From assembly GCA_019119595.1 (NCBI GenBank), contig DWWS01000065.1, positions 1 to 64,000 of the forward strand: a stretch of DNA of 64,000 nt. The letters run 5' to 3'. Source of the stretch: Candidatus Eisenbergiella merdavium (GTDB lineage: Bacteria; Bacillota; Clostridia; Lachnospirales; Lachnospiraceae). A program made the translations under genes and the position numbers. Positions within the stretch are counted from its first letter, which is position 1. Every line of letters starts with the position of its first letter. Of this stretch, positions 7,639 to 14,520 are shown one piece after another. The notes under the pieces are model-generated. The model was not told the origin of the DNA, searched no databases, and saw nothing but the letters and a program-made list of their open reading frames with translations.

Positions 7639-8074
7639 GATCCTTTTCCTTTCTCTCAAGTTCGCTCAGCATCCACTCCCGATAGGAGTGGTCCTGTTCG
7701 GTTGCCGTAAATATATGCGGTTGCTCTCCGCAGAGCAGCCTGTCCCATAATTCCACGTTCTTAACAGGCTTCCCTTTTGCTGTCTTCCAGCCTGCTGCTT
7801 TCCACTCCTGCGGCCAGCCGTTCCGGATCGCATTGAAAACGTATCCGCAATGAGTAAATACTCGTATTTCAGCCGGTTTCCTCACCCGCTCCGAAGCTCG
7901 GATAAGAGCCTCCAGCGTGAGCTGATTTTCTGTCGATTCGTGTCGGCAATATCCGCATCGTGTCACCGGCTGGTCATGGAGCATATATTCCAGTACATAC
8001 AGATATGCTCCCTCTCTGACTGCTGGTCCCCGGATGGAGACCTCTATGTATACATTCACCTGTGTCCTATCCAT
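7625..8074 (-). CDS. RNase H-fold protein, 149 aa
   Basis: The order of elements matches an RNase HI fold: VNVYIEVSIRGPAVREGAYLYVLEY (first strands), ENQLTLEALIRASERV (helix with the conserved Glu), IRVFTHCGYVFNAI (usual T-D strand, here TH) and WPQEWKAAGWKTAKGKPVKN, a typical basic handle. Two acidic catalytic positions look replaced (Ser/Glu and His), so activity is uncertain. It overlaps the HUH initiator gene by 8 nt. It could remove RNA primers during element replication. Confidence 0.7.
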   Translation of the reverse strand: MDRTQVNVYIEVSIRGPAVREGAYLYVLEYMLHDQPVTRCGYCRHESTENQLTLEALIRASERVRKPAEIRVFTHCGYVFNAIRNGWPQEWKAAGWKTAKGKPVKNVELWDRLLCGEQPHIFTATEQDHSYREWMLSELERKEKDHVGK

Positions 8075-8936
8075 TACAGCCTCCCCCTTTCCTTTTGGCG
8101 GCTTTCCTTTCTACGGTTTTCTTCTGTGTAGCCTTCCTTTTTTCCCGGATCAGGACTTCTCCGGCTTCCAGTTCTAACGGATAGGTCTCCAGTTCATCTT
8201 CTTTTCGGGTCTGTCCGTCATAGATCAGGGTATAAGTGAAATACGGATATCCGGTGACTTCATGCCAGGCTTCCCGAATGCTGTCCTTATCCAGGTGCCA
8301 GCCTGGCGGAACCTGGATAGTGTGGTTATAAGCGTTTCTGGATGAAACCGTAGTTTTCTTCGGTTCCGGGATGATGAGGTTCTTGCTGCTGTTGTATCTT
8401 CTCCCGGTAAAACCTTCGCAAGTCTTCATGGTTTTCTCACTGTATTTGACGAAGTAAGATGCCAGCCTCCGGTATTGACCGCTCTCATCCATAGGTTTGA
8501 TATGGATCCATCCTTTGTCCCAGCACTTTTTCAGTTTCTGGATATCAATGGCATTCAGCGTTATATGAATGTGGACGGCTCCTCGTTCTCCTACTTCCGC
8601 CACCCATATGTATTTTGCCTGCCGCCCCTCCTTGGAAAATTCTTTCCGGATATCCCGGAGAAGCTTATTCACATCTGCCCGAAGCTGTTCCTTTCCTTTC
8701 GGGCGGTTATCTTTCCTGTACTCATAGGTCACATATAAGCTTGTTCCGTCAAAATTCGCGTTCATGATCCAGGTCAGCTTCTTTTCTGCGTGTCTGCTGT
8801 TTACTTTCTTCTGTGCTTCGCTGGTCTCGTTCTTCTTCTTCCGGCGGCTGCCCTCTTTGGTGTCTGCCCTGGCTGAATAATAGTATGTGTGCTGTTTTGT
8901 TTTACCTGCCAGGCAGGTCTCATGTCTGTATGGCAT
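8067..8936 (-). CDS. HUH replication initiation protein, 289 aa
   Basis: Rolling-circle type initiators nick one strand and stay joined through Tyr. The HUH metal motif is GAVHIHITLN (His122, His124) and the tyrosine motif is YFVKYSEK (Tyr161, Tyr165), at the spacing seen in G2P/ORF2-like replication proteins. The N-terminal 50 residues are basic. GAGGG lies 6 nt before the ATG at 8936. The inverted repeats at 9022-9092, directly upstream, are a candidate origin. It could also serve in transfer as a relaxase-like nickase. Confidence 0.85.
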   Translation of the reverse strand: MPYRHETCLAGKTKQHTYYYSARADTKEGSRRKKKNETSEAQKKVNSRHAEKKLTWIMNANFDGTSLYVTYEYRKDNRPKGKEQLRADVNKLLRDIRKEFSKEGRQAKYIWVAEVGERGAVHIHITLNAIDIQKLKKCWDKGWIHIKPMDESGQYRRLASYFVKYSEKTMKTCEGFTGRRYNSSKNLIIPEPKKTTVSSRNAYNHTIQVPPGWHLDKDSIREAWHEVTGYPYFTYTLIYDGQTRKEDELETYPLELEAGEVLIREKRKATQKKTVERKAAKRKGGGCNG

Positions 8937-9021
8937 TTCTGGCCCTCATTGTCGTTGGATTAATATACTTATCAAGTGTGAAAGCGGCCTGAAATGCCGC
9001 TATTTTCTTGACTTTTTGAGA

Positions 9022-9098
9022 GCCACAGCTTATAATAAACATGACGGTTTATTGGGGCTGTGGCCCTTGCGTATGTGTTGGCGCACATACGCTTTTTT
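9022..9098. repeat. Two inverted repeats upstream of the HUH initiator gene; candidate replication origin
   Basis: Hairpin 1 pairs GCCACAGC (9022-9029) with GCTGTGGC (9057-9064), then AATAAAC (9034-9040) with GTTTATT (9047-9053) around loop ATGACG. Hairpin 2 pairs GCGTATGTG (9069-9077) with CACATACGC (9084-9092), followed by TTTTTT (9093-9098). The second could be a rightward terminator, but no rightward gene lies upstream. Paired hairpins before a Rep gene are typical of double-strand origins. Confidence 0.5.
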
Positions 9099-9115
9099 AA
9101 TTTTCAAAATACGCA

Positions 9116-9364
9116 TCAGCGTCTCTTTCTCCGGTTCCGGATCGCGTGCCCGAATATGGCGTTCTCCTCCGAAACAGCCTGTCCATCCGTGAGACGGATC
9201 CGCACCTTATACCAATAATGCCCGGTATCGTCCTGGAAGAAATCATAGATCCGCCTGCCCTTCTCCATGCTGCCTATGTACTGCGTAGCTTTTCCGGCTT
9301 CCTCATGTGCGTCAATATTCTCCAGGCTCCACGCCTGCTCCCATGCCTTCCTCAGATCCTCCAT
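9116..9364 (-). CDS. Hypothetical protein, 82 aa
   Basis: Start taken as MEDLRKAWEQAWSLENIDAH at 9364 with AGAAGGGA upstream; it overlaps the preceding gene by 53 nt, and a later start is possible. The middle reads IYDFFQDDTGHYWYKVRIR and the end is very basic (IRNRRKRR), which suggests nucleic-acid contact. No family recognised. Confidence 0.55.
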   Translation of the reverse strand: MEDLRKAWEQAWSLENIDAHEEAGKATQYIGSMEKGRRIYDFFQDDTGHYWYKVRIRLTDGQAVSEENAIFGHAIRNRRKRR

Positions 9365-9650
9365 CCGTACATCCCTTCTGCATGAGTTCTTCCGCCTCCT
9401 GCACAAGCTGGACGGAAAATATTCTGACAATTTCGGAAATGTCCGTTTTCGTCAGATTCAGCTCTTCGCAGGTTTCAACGATCCATTTTGTAACTGCTGA
9501 TCCAACAGCGCTCATAAGCACTCCGGAATTCATTGTTCCTCCACAGCATTCCTGGTAGTTTTTATCCGCCTCCCGGAATGCGAAACAGAGGATGTAATCT
9601 CCCTGCGTTTCCGCGACGTTTCCGTCCTGGATTAATTTTGCTTTTACCAT
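9312..9650 (-). CDS. Hypothetical protein, 112 aa
   Basis: MVKAKLIQDGNVAETQGDYI is followed by FREADKNYQECCGGTMNSG and a helical half (KWIVETCEELNLTKTDISEI). No domain recognised. It overlaps the 56-aa membrane gene by 7 nt, consistent with coupling in the leftward operon. Confidence 0.6.
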   Translation of the reverse strand: MVKAKLIQDGNVAETQGDYILCFAFREADKNYQECCGGTMNSGVLMSAVGSAVTKWIVETCEELNLTKTDISEIVRIFSVQLVQEAEELMQKGCTDGGSEEGMGAGVEPGEY

Positions 9651-9814
9651 GTACGTGCTCCTTTCTTTTTGTTCATTGCGGTGGTGGCCGCATTAACCGC
9701 CAGCCCCGCAAACACCATCACGGCGGCGGCCGGCTGGAATTCTCCGGCCATGTCCATGACTCCAGCGGCCCCGATCGCCCAGACGGCAAACGCAATACCA
9801 TTCAGTGCCCTCAT
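9644..9814 (-). CDS. Small two-helix membrane protein, 56 aa
   Basis: Start placed at 9814 (MRALNGIAFAVWAIGAAGVM) because GGAAGGAAAG lies just upstream. Two hydrophobic helices (about 5-22 and 30-46) are separated by a short polar turn, with a basic C-terminus (MNKKKGARTW). Its binding site overlaps the 3' end of the previous gene near the G10 tract. Function unknown. Confidence 0.6.
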   Translation of the reverse strand: MRALNGIAFAVWAIGAAGVMDMAGEFQPAAAVMVFAGLAVNAATTAMNKKKGARTW

Positions 9815-10065
9815 GATCTTTCCTTCCCCCCCCCCAGTAGGCCATAGATCTCTTTCCACAGTTCCTTGCCTTCCTCTTCTGTGATCTCGCTCAGACCCTC
9901 CAGCGTTTTGAGGCATCCGTTCAGAAACTGAAAGCTTTTATATCTGATCTCGATATTGGCTCCGGCTTCCAGTTCGATATATTTATACATCATTGTTCTT
10001 GCCAGGAATCCGCGTTCAAAATCCCCGCTTTCCTCCAGCCTCCCGATCAGCTCCTCCATTTTCAC
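9811..10065 (-). CDS. Hypothetical protein, 84 aa, with a G10 tract near its end
   Basis: A GTG at 10065 lies 8 nt after GGAGG; an ATG two codons on is the alternative. The protein is helical and acidic (GLSEITEEEGKELWKEIYGLL). The last codons run through ten consecutive G (C10 on the plus strand at 9826-9835), coding Gly-Gly-Gly before KERS. A one-base slip would change the C-terminus. No family recognised. Confidence 0.6.
   Translation of the reverse strand: MKMEELIGRLEESGDFERGFLARTMMYKYIELEAGANIEIRYKSFQFLNGCLKTLEGLSEITEEEGKELWKEIYGLLGGGKERS
9826..9835. repeat. C10/G10 homopolymer
   Basis: Ten consecutive C on the plus strand (G on the coding strand) lie inside the end of the 84-aa gene and just before the ribosome binding site of the 56-aa gene. 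Such a tract could slip in vivo or be miscounted in sequencing. Confidence 0.9.
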
Positions 10066-10080
10066 AGGCTTGTCCTCCTC

Positions 10081-10308
10081 TCAGGCGAATTCAATTTCAT
10101 AGGCCTGATGATCGCTCTCTATTTCGGCCAGACAGAAGAACATGTTCTCGCCTTTATAGATGTTCGGAATCATATCGCATCCATCTACATTTCCGTATAC
10201 TATAGTCCCGATGCTTCCCTCCTCCCGAGGCGCGCGATACTTATATCCATCCGCGATCAGGCTCGCCACCTCGCTTGACTTTGTCAGATAAATCTTAAAT
10301 GCCTTCAT
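10081..10308 (-). CDS. Hypothetical protein, 75 aa
   Basis: Starts MKAFKIYLTKSSEVASLIAD at 10308, 8 nt after GGAGG. The stretch GGAGGACAAGCC before it is identical to that before the next gene at 10065. The protein looks beta-rich with IVYGNVDGCDMIPNIYKGEN. No family recognised; probably an early accessory protein of the element. Confidence 0.6.
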   Translation of the reverse strand: MKAFKIYLTKSSEVASLIADGYKYRAPREEGSIGTIVYGNVDGCDMIPNIYKGENMFFCLAEIESDHQAYEIEFA

Positions 10309-10340
10309 GGGCTTGTCCTCCTTCCCCGGCCTTATGCCGG

Positions 10341-10589
10341 TCACCTGCCAAACATCGCCAGCAGATCCTCATTTGAAAACTTTACCCCGGCGGCTTCCAT
10401 CCGCCAGATTTCTTCCAGACGGAGCATCCCGGTGTCGTTCAGCCGTGAGTAATATGTGCGGCGATTAAGTACTCCGCGTTTTTCCAGATCGCCGCTTCTC
10501 AGACCCGCGGCGGCCATACGCCCTCGGATGATTCTACGTGTATTGTCTTTACGGCTTGCAAACACGCCAAGTGGTTTTACTTTTGGCAT
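10341..10589 (-). CDS. Small HTH-type DNA-binding protein, 82 aa
   Basis: RRIIRGRMAAAGLRSGDLEK followed by RGVLNRRTYYSRLNDTGMLRLEEIWRM reads as a Cro/XRE-like helix-turn-helix with a recognition helix around RRTYYSRL. Such short proteins are common early regulators in Firmicute prophages. It is second in the leftward transcript after the 67-aa XRE protein and may act with it on the operators at 10.87-11.04 kb. Confidence 0.65.
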   Translation of the reverse strand: MPKVKPLGVFASRKDNTRRIIRGRMAAAGLRSGDLEKRGVLNRRTYYSRLNDTGMLRLEEIWRMEAAGVKFSNEDLLAMFGR

Positions 10590-10644
10590 TCATCTTTCAC
10601 CTCCAGTCTTGTCCTTTTTATCGGACACCTTCTGCAGTATCCTG

Positions 10645-10848
10645 TTACTGTGCGGCCAGATTAGGCTCTTCCAGCAGTTTCTCGATTGGAACCTGAAGGT
10701 AATCGGCAACTTTCTGAACCTTTCGGATGCCGGGCTCGTTTTCGTTCCATTTGCAGATACTGCTACGCGGAAATCCGAGGTCATTTTCTACTTTAGAAAT
10801 CGGAATGCCTTTTTTCTTGCACAACCGCTTAACATTGTCGTATAGCAA
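10645..10848 (-). CDS. Cro-like XRE regulator, 67 aa
   Basis: A single XRE domain: MLYDNVKRLCKKKGIPISKV, then ENDLGFPRSSICKWNENEPG with the recognition helix, then VQKVADYLQVPIEKLLEE. GGAGGTG precedes the ATG at 10848. It is the first gene of the leftward run and faces the rightward repressor gene across the operator region. Its recognition helix (GFPRSSICKWN) resembles that of the repressor (GFARSSISKFN), so the two probably read the same operators, as Cro and CI do. Confidence 0.88.
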   Translation of the reverse strand: MLYDNVKRLCKKKGIPISKVENDLGFPRSSICKWNENEPGIRKVQKVADYLQVPIEKLLEEPNLAAQ

Positions 10849-10892
10849 TTTTTCACCTCCTTTATAGTTGCGTAAAATATTCCATATTCATA

Positions 10893-10921
10893 TTGACATT
10901 TTGCGTAAAATATTCTAAAAT
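10893..10921 (+). promoter_or_regulatory. Rightward sigma-A promoter for repressor/ImmA
   Basis: TTGACA (10893-10898), 17-nt spacer, TAAAAT (10916-10921). The spacer contains one operator copy. It would give a leader of about 120 nt before the repressor start at 11048. Confidence 0.65.
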
Positions 10922-10988
10922 CAGAAGTACCACCAACTGATACTTAAAAATATTTGACTACGCAAGATTTTGCGCAACTTATGATTTT

Positions 10989-11016
10989 ATTATACATAAA
11001 ATTTTGCGTATGTCAA
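10989..11016 (-). promoter_or_regulatory. Leftward sigma-A promoter for the early operon
   Basis: On the minus strand, TTGACA (11011-11016), 16-nt spacer, TATAAT (10989-10994). It faces the rightward promoter, and the two transcripts would overlap by about 55 nt. An operator half-site lies in the spacer. Confidence 0.7.
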
Positions 11017-11047
11017 GATTTAATTACGCAAAATTTTGAGGTATAAT

Positions 11048-11467
11048 ATGGGATTGTATGAACGAGTAAAAGAAGTCGCAAAATCAAAGGGCTATTCGAT
11101 AAATCGCCTTGAGTTGGAATTAGGATTTGCAAGAAGTTCAATCAGCAAATTCAATAAAAATACGCCGAGCGCTGAAAAAATTCAGCAGATCGCCGACTTG
11201 CTTGGCGTTTCCGTTGATTATCTTCTAAATGGGAAGGAAGCCTCCGAAAAAGAGCACTCACTTACTGCAAAAGATGAAAAGGATATTGAAAAGATTCTTA
11301 AACAAACGGAAGAACAGCTTCTTTCCCAAGAAGGCCTAATGTTCGATGGAAAGCCTGCTAGTCAGGAAGCCATCGACTCCATTCTTTCCGCTATGCGCGT
11401 GGGAATGGAAATGGCAAAAATAAAGAATAAGGAAAAGTATACCCCGAAGAAATACAAGAAGGATTGA
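11048..11467 (+). CDS. XRE-family repressor (ImmR-like), 139 aa
   Basis: The N-terminal XRE domain (residues 1-62) has LELELGFARSSISKFNKNTP with the recognition helix and ends DYLLNGKE; the acidic helical tail (about 65-139) probably dimerises. GAGG lies 6 nt before the ATG at 11048; a TTG at 11036 is a poorer choice. It overlaps the metallopeptidase start region, the classical ImmR-ImmA arrangement of ICEBs1-like and prophage elements, where the protease destroys the repressor on induction. Confidence 0.9.
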   Translation: MGLYERVKEVAKSKGYSINRLELELGFARSSISKFNKNTPSAEKIQQIADLLGVSVDYLLNGKEASEKEHSLTAKDEKDIEKILKQTEEQLLSQEGLMFDGKPASQEAIDSILSAMRVGMEMAKIKNKEKYTPKKYKKD

Positions 11468-11469
11468 TT

Positions 11470-11892
11470 ATGGAAATCAAAAAACTGACGGATTCACTGG
11501 TTCGAAAGTATCGAACACGTGATCCGTTTGAAATCATCCGTGGCATGAACGTTATATTGGTTTTCGCTCCATTGATAGACACGCGAGCGTTCTATCAGTA
11601 TTTCCAGCGAAACAATATCATCTATATTGATAATAGTCTGTCTCGTCACGAACAGGCTTTTGAGTGCGCACATGAAATGGGACATATGCTGATGCACAAA
11701 AAGATGAACACTATTTTCATGGATACCCGAACAGGGTTCAATACTGATCGGCTTGAAAACGAAGCAGACACCTTCGCTATGAACCTACTCATTGGAGACG
11801 ATGTATTGGTAGAATATGAGGGATATACCATAGGCGAAGTATCTCGCTTTCTGGGATACGAGCGGCGTCTGGTAGAATTGCGGTTAAAATAA
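11470..11892 (+). CDS. ImmA/IrrE-family metallopeptidase, 140 aa
   Basis: The zinc motif HEMGH is at residues 68-72, with a third acidic ligand in the ENEADTFAMNLLI helix. Such anti-repressors cleave their partner XRE repressor and trigger excision. The ATG at 11470 lies 2 nt after the repressor stop, with AAGGA in the repressor's last codons, so the two are coupled. Confidence 0.92.
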   Translation: MEIKKLTDSLVRKYRTRDPFEIIRGMNVILVFAPLIDTRAFYQYFQRNNIIYIDNSLSRHEQAFECAHEMGHMLMHKKMNTIFMDTRTGFNTDRLENEADTFAMNLLIGDDVLVEYEGYTIGEVSRFLGYERRLVELRLK

Positions 11893-11935
11893 CCGTAAGG
11901 TATTTTAATAATAAGAGAGTGGAGGGAAAAACAGA

Positions 11936-13015
11936 ATGAAATGCAAGAAATGCGGAAATGAATTTTCTGGAGATGTATGTCCTCACTGCGGCACACTAGC
12001 CCCTAAACAGACAGCTCAAAAGGACAATGGAACACTATGTATGATTCTAGGCATTCTGGGGCTAGTATTTTCGCTGTTCTGTTTCGGATGGATTTTGGCT
12101 ATCGCTTCCATTGTAGTTGGAATGAAATGCAAAGACACCCAGACACCCGGCCGGAGAAAGGTCGGAATGATAACGTCGATCATCACGCTGGCACTCACCG
12201 TCATTATACTGCTTGCCGCTGCTGTTTCCGGGGACGATAGCACGACAGAAAACGAACAGGTCGAAACTGCAACAGAAACCATATCCGCTGAAACCGAGGT
12301 TGCGTCATCGGAAGCTGAAACGGAGACCATGCCGGAAGCAAACACAAGCGCTATGGTGGACTATATCGCGGCAGAAGCGCAAGAGAGCGCAAATCAAGCC
12401 GCGACAGATGAAAAGCGGGACGAAGCCCTCGATTTCATTGCATCTTCATATCCCGAATATTTTTCGGACAACGAAACGATGGAACAAGCGATATATTATG
12501 GATATTACCTTGAATTCGCGTATGATATCAATGAAAGTCAGTATGCAGAGCTTGGGATGGATGTTGAGCAGGCCGTGAAATATGTGTATCGTGGAACGGA
12601 AGCGGTGGAAGATGAGCATGTGCAGGAAAATCTGAAACAGATTGCTGAAATTTTAAACACACTGGGTTATGCTGTTGAAGGAGAGGTGGCAGAAGCAGAG
12701 CAGCCAGTTTCGCAGGCAGAAGAGACCGTACCATCCGAACCGGCATCAGCTGAAGCTGTTATGGAACCGTCTGAATCAGTATCGGCCTCTGCCGCGGCAC
12801 TTCCTGCGCAAACTGACGTAGCGCTTAACACGTCAGAGGCGGAGGAGCAGAGTATCGAGCCTCAAAGCAGTACAGTGTACTGGACGCCAGGAGGAAAAAA
12901 ATATCATTCGACTCAGGATTGCCCCTCACTTGCCCGTTCAAGCACAATACTTTCAGGCTCTCTCAGCGATGCACAGGCTGCTGGTAAATCAGAACCGTGT
13001 AAGAACTGTCATTAA
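11936..13015 (+). CDS. Zinc-ribbon membrane protein with extracytoplasmic Cys motif, 359 aa
   Basis: Residues 3-18 form a zinc ribbon (CKKCGNEF...CPHC). Two hydrophobic segments follow at about 33-62 and 77-96, resembling DUF4190. A low-complexity Glu/Thr/Ala/Ser stretch (about 100-150) leads to a helical region and a second such stretch (about 245-310). The C-terminus holds YWTPGGKKYHSTQDCPSLAR and ends CKNCH, a small Cys/His motif shared by many Firmicute surface proteins. It probably sits in the membrane with its tail outside. It follows ImmA by 43 nt and may act in immunity or exclusion, but this is speculative. Confidence 0.75.
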   Translation: MKCKKCGNEFSGDVCPHCGTLAPKQTAQKDNGTLCMILGILGLVFSLFCFGWILAIASIVVGMKCKDTQTPGRRKVGMITSIITLALTVIILLAAAVSGDDSTTENEQVETATETISAETEVASSEAETETMPEANTSAMVDYIAAEAQESANQAATDEKRDEALDFIASSYPEYFSDNETMEQAIYYGYYLEFAYDINESQYAELGMDVEQAVKYVYRGTEAVEDEHVQENLKQIAEILNTLGYAVEGEVAEAEQPVSQAEETVPSEPASAEAVMEPSESVSASAAALPAQTDVALNTSEAEEQSIEPQSSTVYWTPGGKKYHSTQDCPSLARSSTILSGSLSDAQAAGKSEPCKNCH

Positions 13016-13043
13016 GAAGTTTTTTTTGAAAGGACGTGATCCA

Positions 13044-13127
13044 ATGCCATTACCAAGAGAACACAGATACACCTCAGAAGACTACTGAAATCTCCCTGAA
13101 GGCCGCCGGGCGGAGTCGATCTGCTGA
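13044..13127 (+). pseudogene. Remnant of a Uma2-family (DUF820) gene start
   Basis: AAAGGA precedes an ATG at 13044-13046. The frame reads MPLPREHRYTSEDY, stop, then NLPEGRRAES before a second stop at 13125-13127. Uma2-family nuclease-like proteins begin with closely similar MPLPREHRYT...LPEGxRAELIDG sequences, so this is probably the first 25 or so codons of a lost gene. An alternative is a functional 14-residue leader peptide. Confidence 0.6.
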
Positions 13128-13133
13128 AAAAAA

Positions 13134-13394
13134 ACATCCCAGCGCTGCAGACGCCGGGATGGTAAGTTGCTCAGTCCTATGAGGACTGGCTGGTTTTTGA
13201 ACAGTTATATACTATCATGTACTTCTTAGTTTTGTACAGGTATTATAAGGCACATGTTTACAAAAAATTTCCGCTCCGATGCTGGTAACATCAGAGCGGA
13301 ATCCCGAAAAATACTGCACAGACCCGGAGGTCGTGACAAATATCTTCCTGCACAAGAGATATTTTACCACAAACCTCCAGCACCTGTACAGGTG
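13134..13394. repeat. Cluster of inverted repeats before the integrase gene
   Basis: No gene lies between 13128 and 13432. The stretch holds several hairpins: CATCCC...GGGATG (about 13134-13160), CAGTCCTATGAGGACTG (about 13174-13190), TCCGCTC...GAGCGGA (about 13271-13301), AAATATCT...AGATATTT (about 13339-13367) and the perfect palindrome CACCTGTACAGGTG (13381-13394). The second, followed by GCTGGTTTTT, may terminate the upstream transcript. The rest could bind integrase or excisionase. Confidence 0.5.
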
Positions 13395-13432
13395 TTATTT
13401 TTATACTCATTTTACGATTGGAGGAATGTGAA

Positions 13433-14488
13433 ATGGCAAAAGCAAAGAAACTCCCTTCCGGCTCCTGGCGATGTCAGGTATATGATTACACGGACGCACA
13501 GGGAAAGCGGCACTATAAATCATTCACGGTGGACGATCCATCTGCTGCAGGCCGAAGGGAGGCCGAACGGCTGGCGGCCACATGGGCAGCCCAGAAGACG
13601 ACGGAAAGCAATCCCAGCACGATGACATTGAAAGCTGCCTTTTCTGCCTATATCGAAGCCAGAGAGGCCATTCTTTCTCCGGCAACCATCCGGGAATACA
13701 AGCGCTCTGCAAAAACCGATCTGCAGGAGCTGATGCCTATAAAAATCTGTGACCTCACACAAGAGACCATACAGCAGGCAATCAACCATGAAGCACTGAC
13801 GCATTCTCCAAAGTCAGTACGAAACATGCATGGCCTTCTGTCTGCTGTGTTGCAGACGTACCGTCCAGCTTTTGCGCTACGTACCTCCTTGCCGCAAAAA
13901 GAACGTCCGGCATTGTACATCCCATCAGACGATGAAGTCAGAAGAATCATTGATTGTGCTTCCGGTACTGTCATGGAACTACCGATCCTCCTCGCTGCCT
14001 TTGGCCCAATGCGGCGCGGCGAAATATGCGCACTAGACAGCCGGGATGTATCCGGGAACATCGTGCACGTCTGCCGGAACATGGTCCGCAATGATCAGAA
14101 TTCCTGGGTAATTAAACAGCCAAAAAGCTATGCGGGAAACAGATATATTGACTATCCTGATTTTGTGGCAAAGAAGTGGGAAGGTGTGACCGGGAGAATT
14201 GTGCCATTAAATCCGGCAAACATCTCAGACCGCTTCCAGATCATCCTGAAGCATGCCGGAGTACCGCATTTTCGGTTCCACGACCTTCGACATTATTCCG
14301 CGAGCATCCAACACGCACTGGGAATCCCGGATGCTTATATCATGCAACGGGGAGGCTGGAGCTCTGACAGTGTCCTGAAGGGCGTATACCGCCATGCACT
14401 GAGTAACAAAGCCGCTGAAATGAGTGATATCGCGAATCAATACTTCTCAGAATTATGCAACACGAAATGCAACACGCAAGACGTATAA
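13433..14488 (+). CDS. Tyrosine integrase, 351 aa
   Basis: Site-specific recombinase that inserts and excises the element at a tRNA 3' end. The N-terminal domain (1-60, GSWRCQVYDYTDAQGKRHYK) is the arm-binding AP2-like fold, residues about 65-150 the core-binding SAM-like domain, and the catalytic domain carries Arg (GPMRRGE, 192-197), HDLRH (283-287), GGW (307-309) and Tyr319. GGAGG lies 8 nt before the ATG at 13433; a TTG at 13418 is less likely. The stop is 32 nt from attR, as expected. Confidence 0.93.
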   Translation: MAKAKKLPSGSWRCQVYDYTDAQGKRHYKSFTVDDPSAAGRREAERLAATWAAQKTTESNPSTMTLKAAFSAYIEAREAILSPATIREYKRSAKTDLQELMPIKICDLTQETIQQAINHEALTHSPKSVRNMHGLLSAVLQTYRPAFALRTSLPQKERPALYIPSDDEVRRIIDCASGTVMELPILLAAFGPMRRGEICALDSRDVSGNIVHVCRNMVRNDQNSWVIKQPKSYAGNRYIDYPDFVAKKWEGVTGRIVPLNPANISDRFQIILKHAGVPHFRFHDLRHYSASIQHALGIPDAYIMQRGGWSSDSVLKGVYRHALSNKAAEMSDIANQYFSELCNTKCNTQDV

Positions 14489-14520
14489 TGCCGAATTTAT
14501 GCCTTTTTTGTGTCTTTTTA

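Larger units (their letters stand above)
10868..11038. promoter_or_regulatory. Genetic switch: repeated TTTTGCGTA operators
   Basis: The 15-mer TTGCGTAAAATATTC occurs at 10868-10882 and 10901-10915, 33 bp apart. The inverted pair TACGCAAGATTTTGCGC lies at about 10959-10975. ATTTTGCGTA is at 11001-11010, and TTACGCAAAATTTTG ends at 11038. The sites overlap both promoter spacers, so bound repressor would block both directions. Which protein prefers which site cannot be told from sequence. Confidence 0.75.

Noticed and set aside
9069-9098. Simple rightward terminator
   Set aside because: The stem and T6 look like one, but no rightward gene lies upstream for several kilobases and it adjoins a second hairpin at the Rep gene, so an origin role is preferred though not proven.
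13134-13394. CRISPR array
   Set aside because: The hairpins here and at 18.3 kb differ from each other and show no repeat-spacer periodicity; no cas gene is present.
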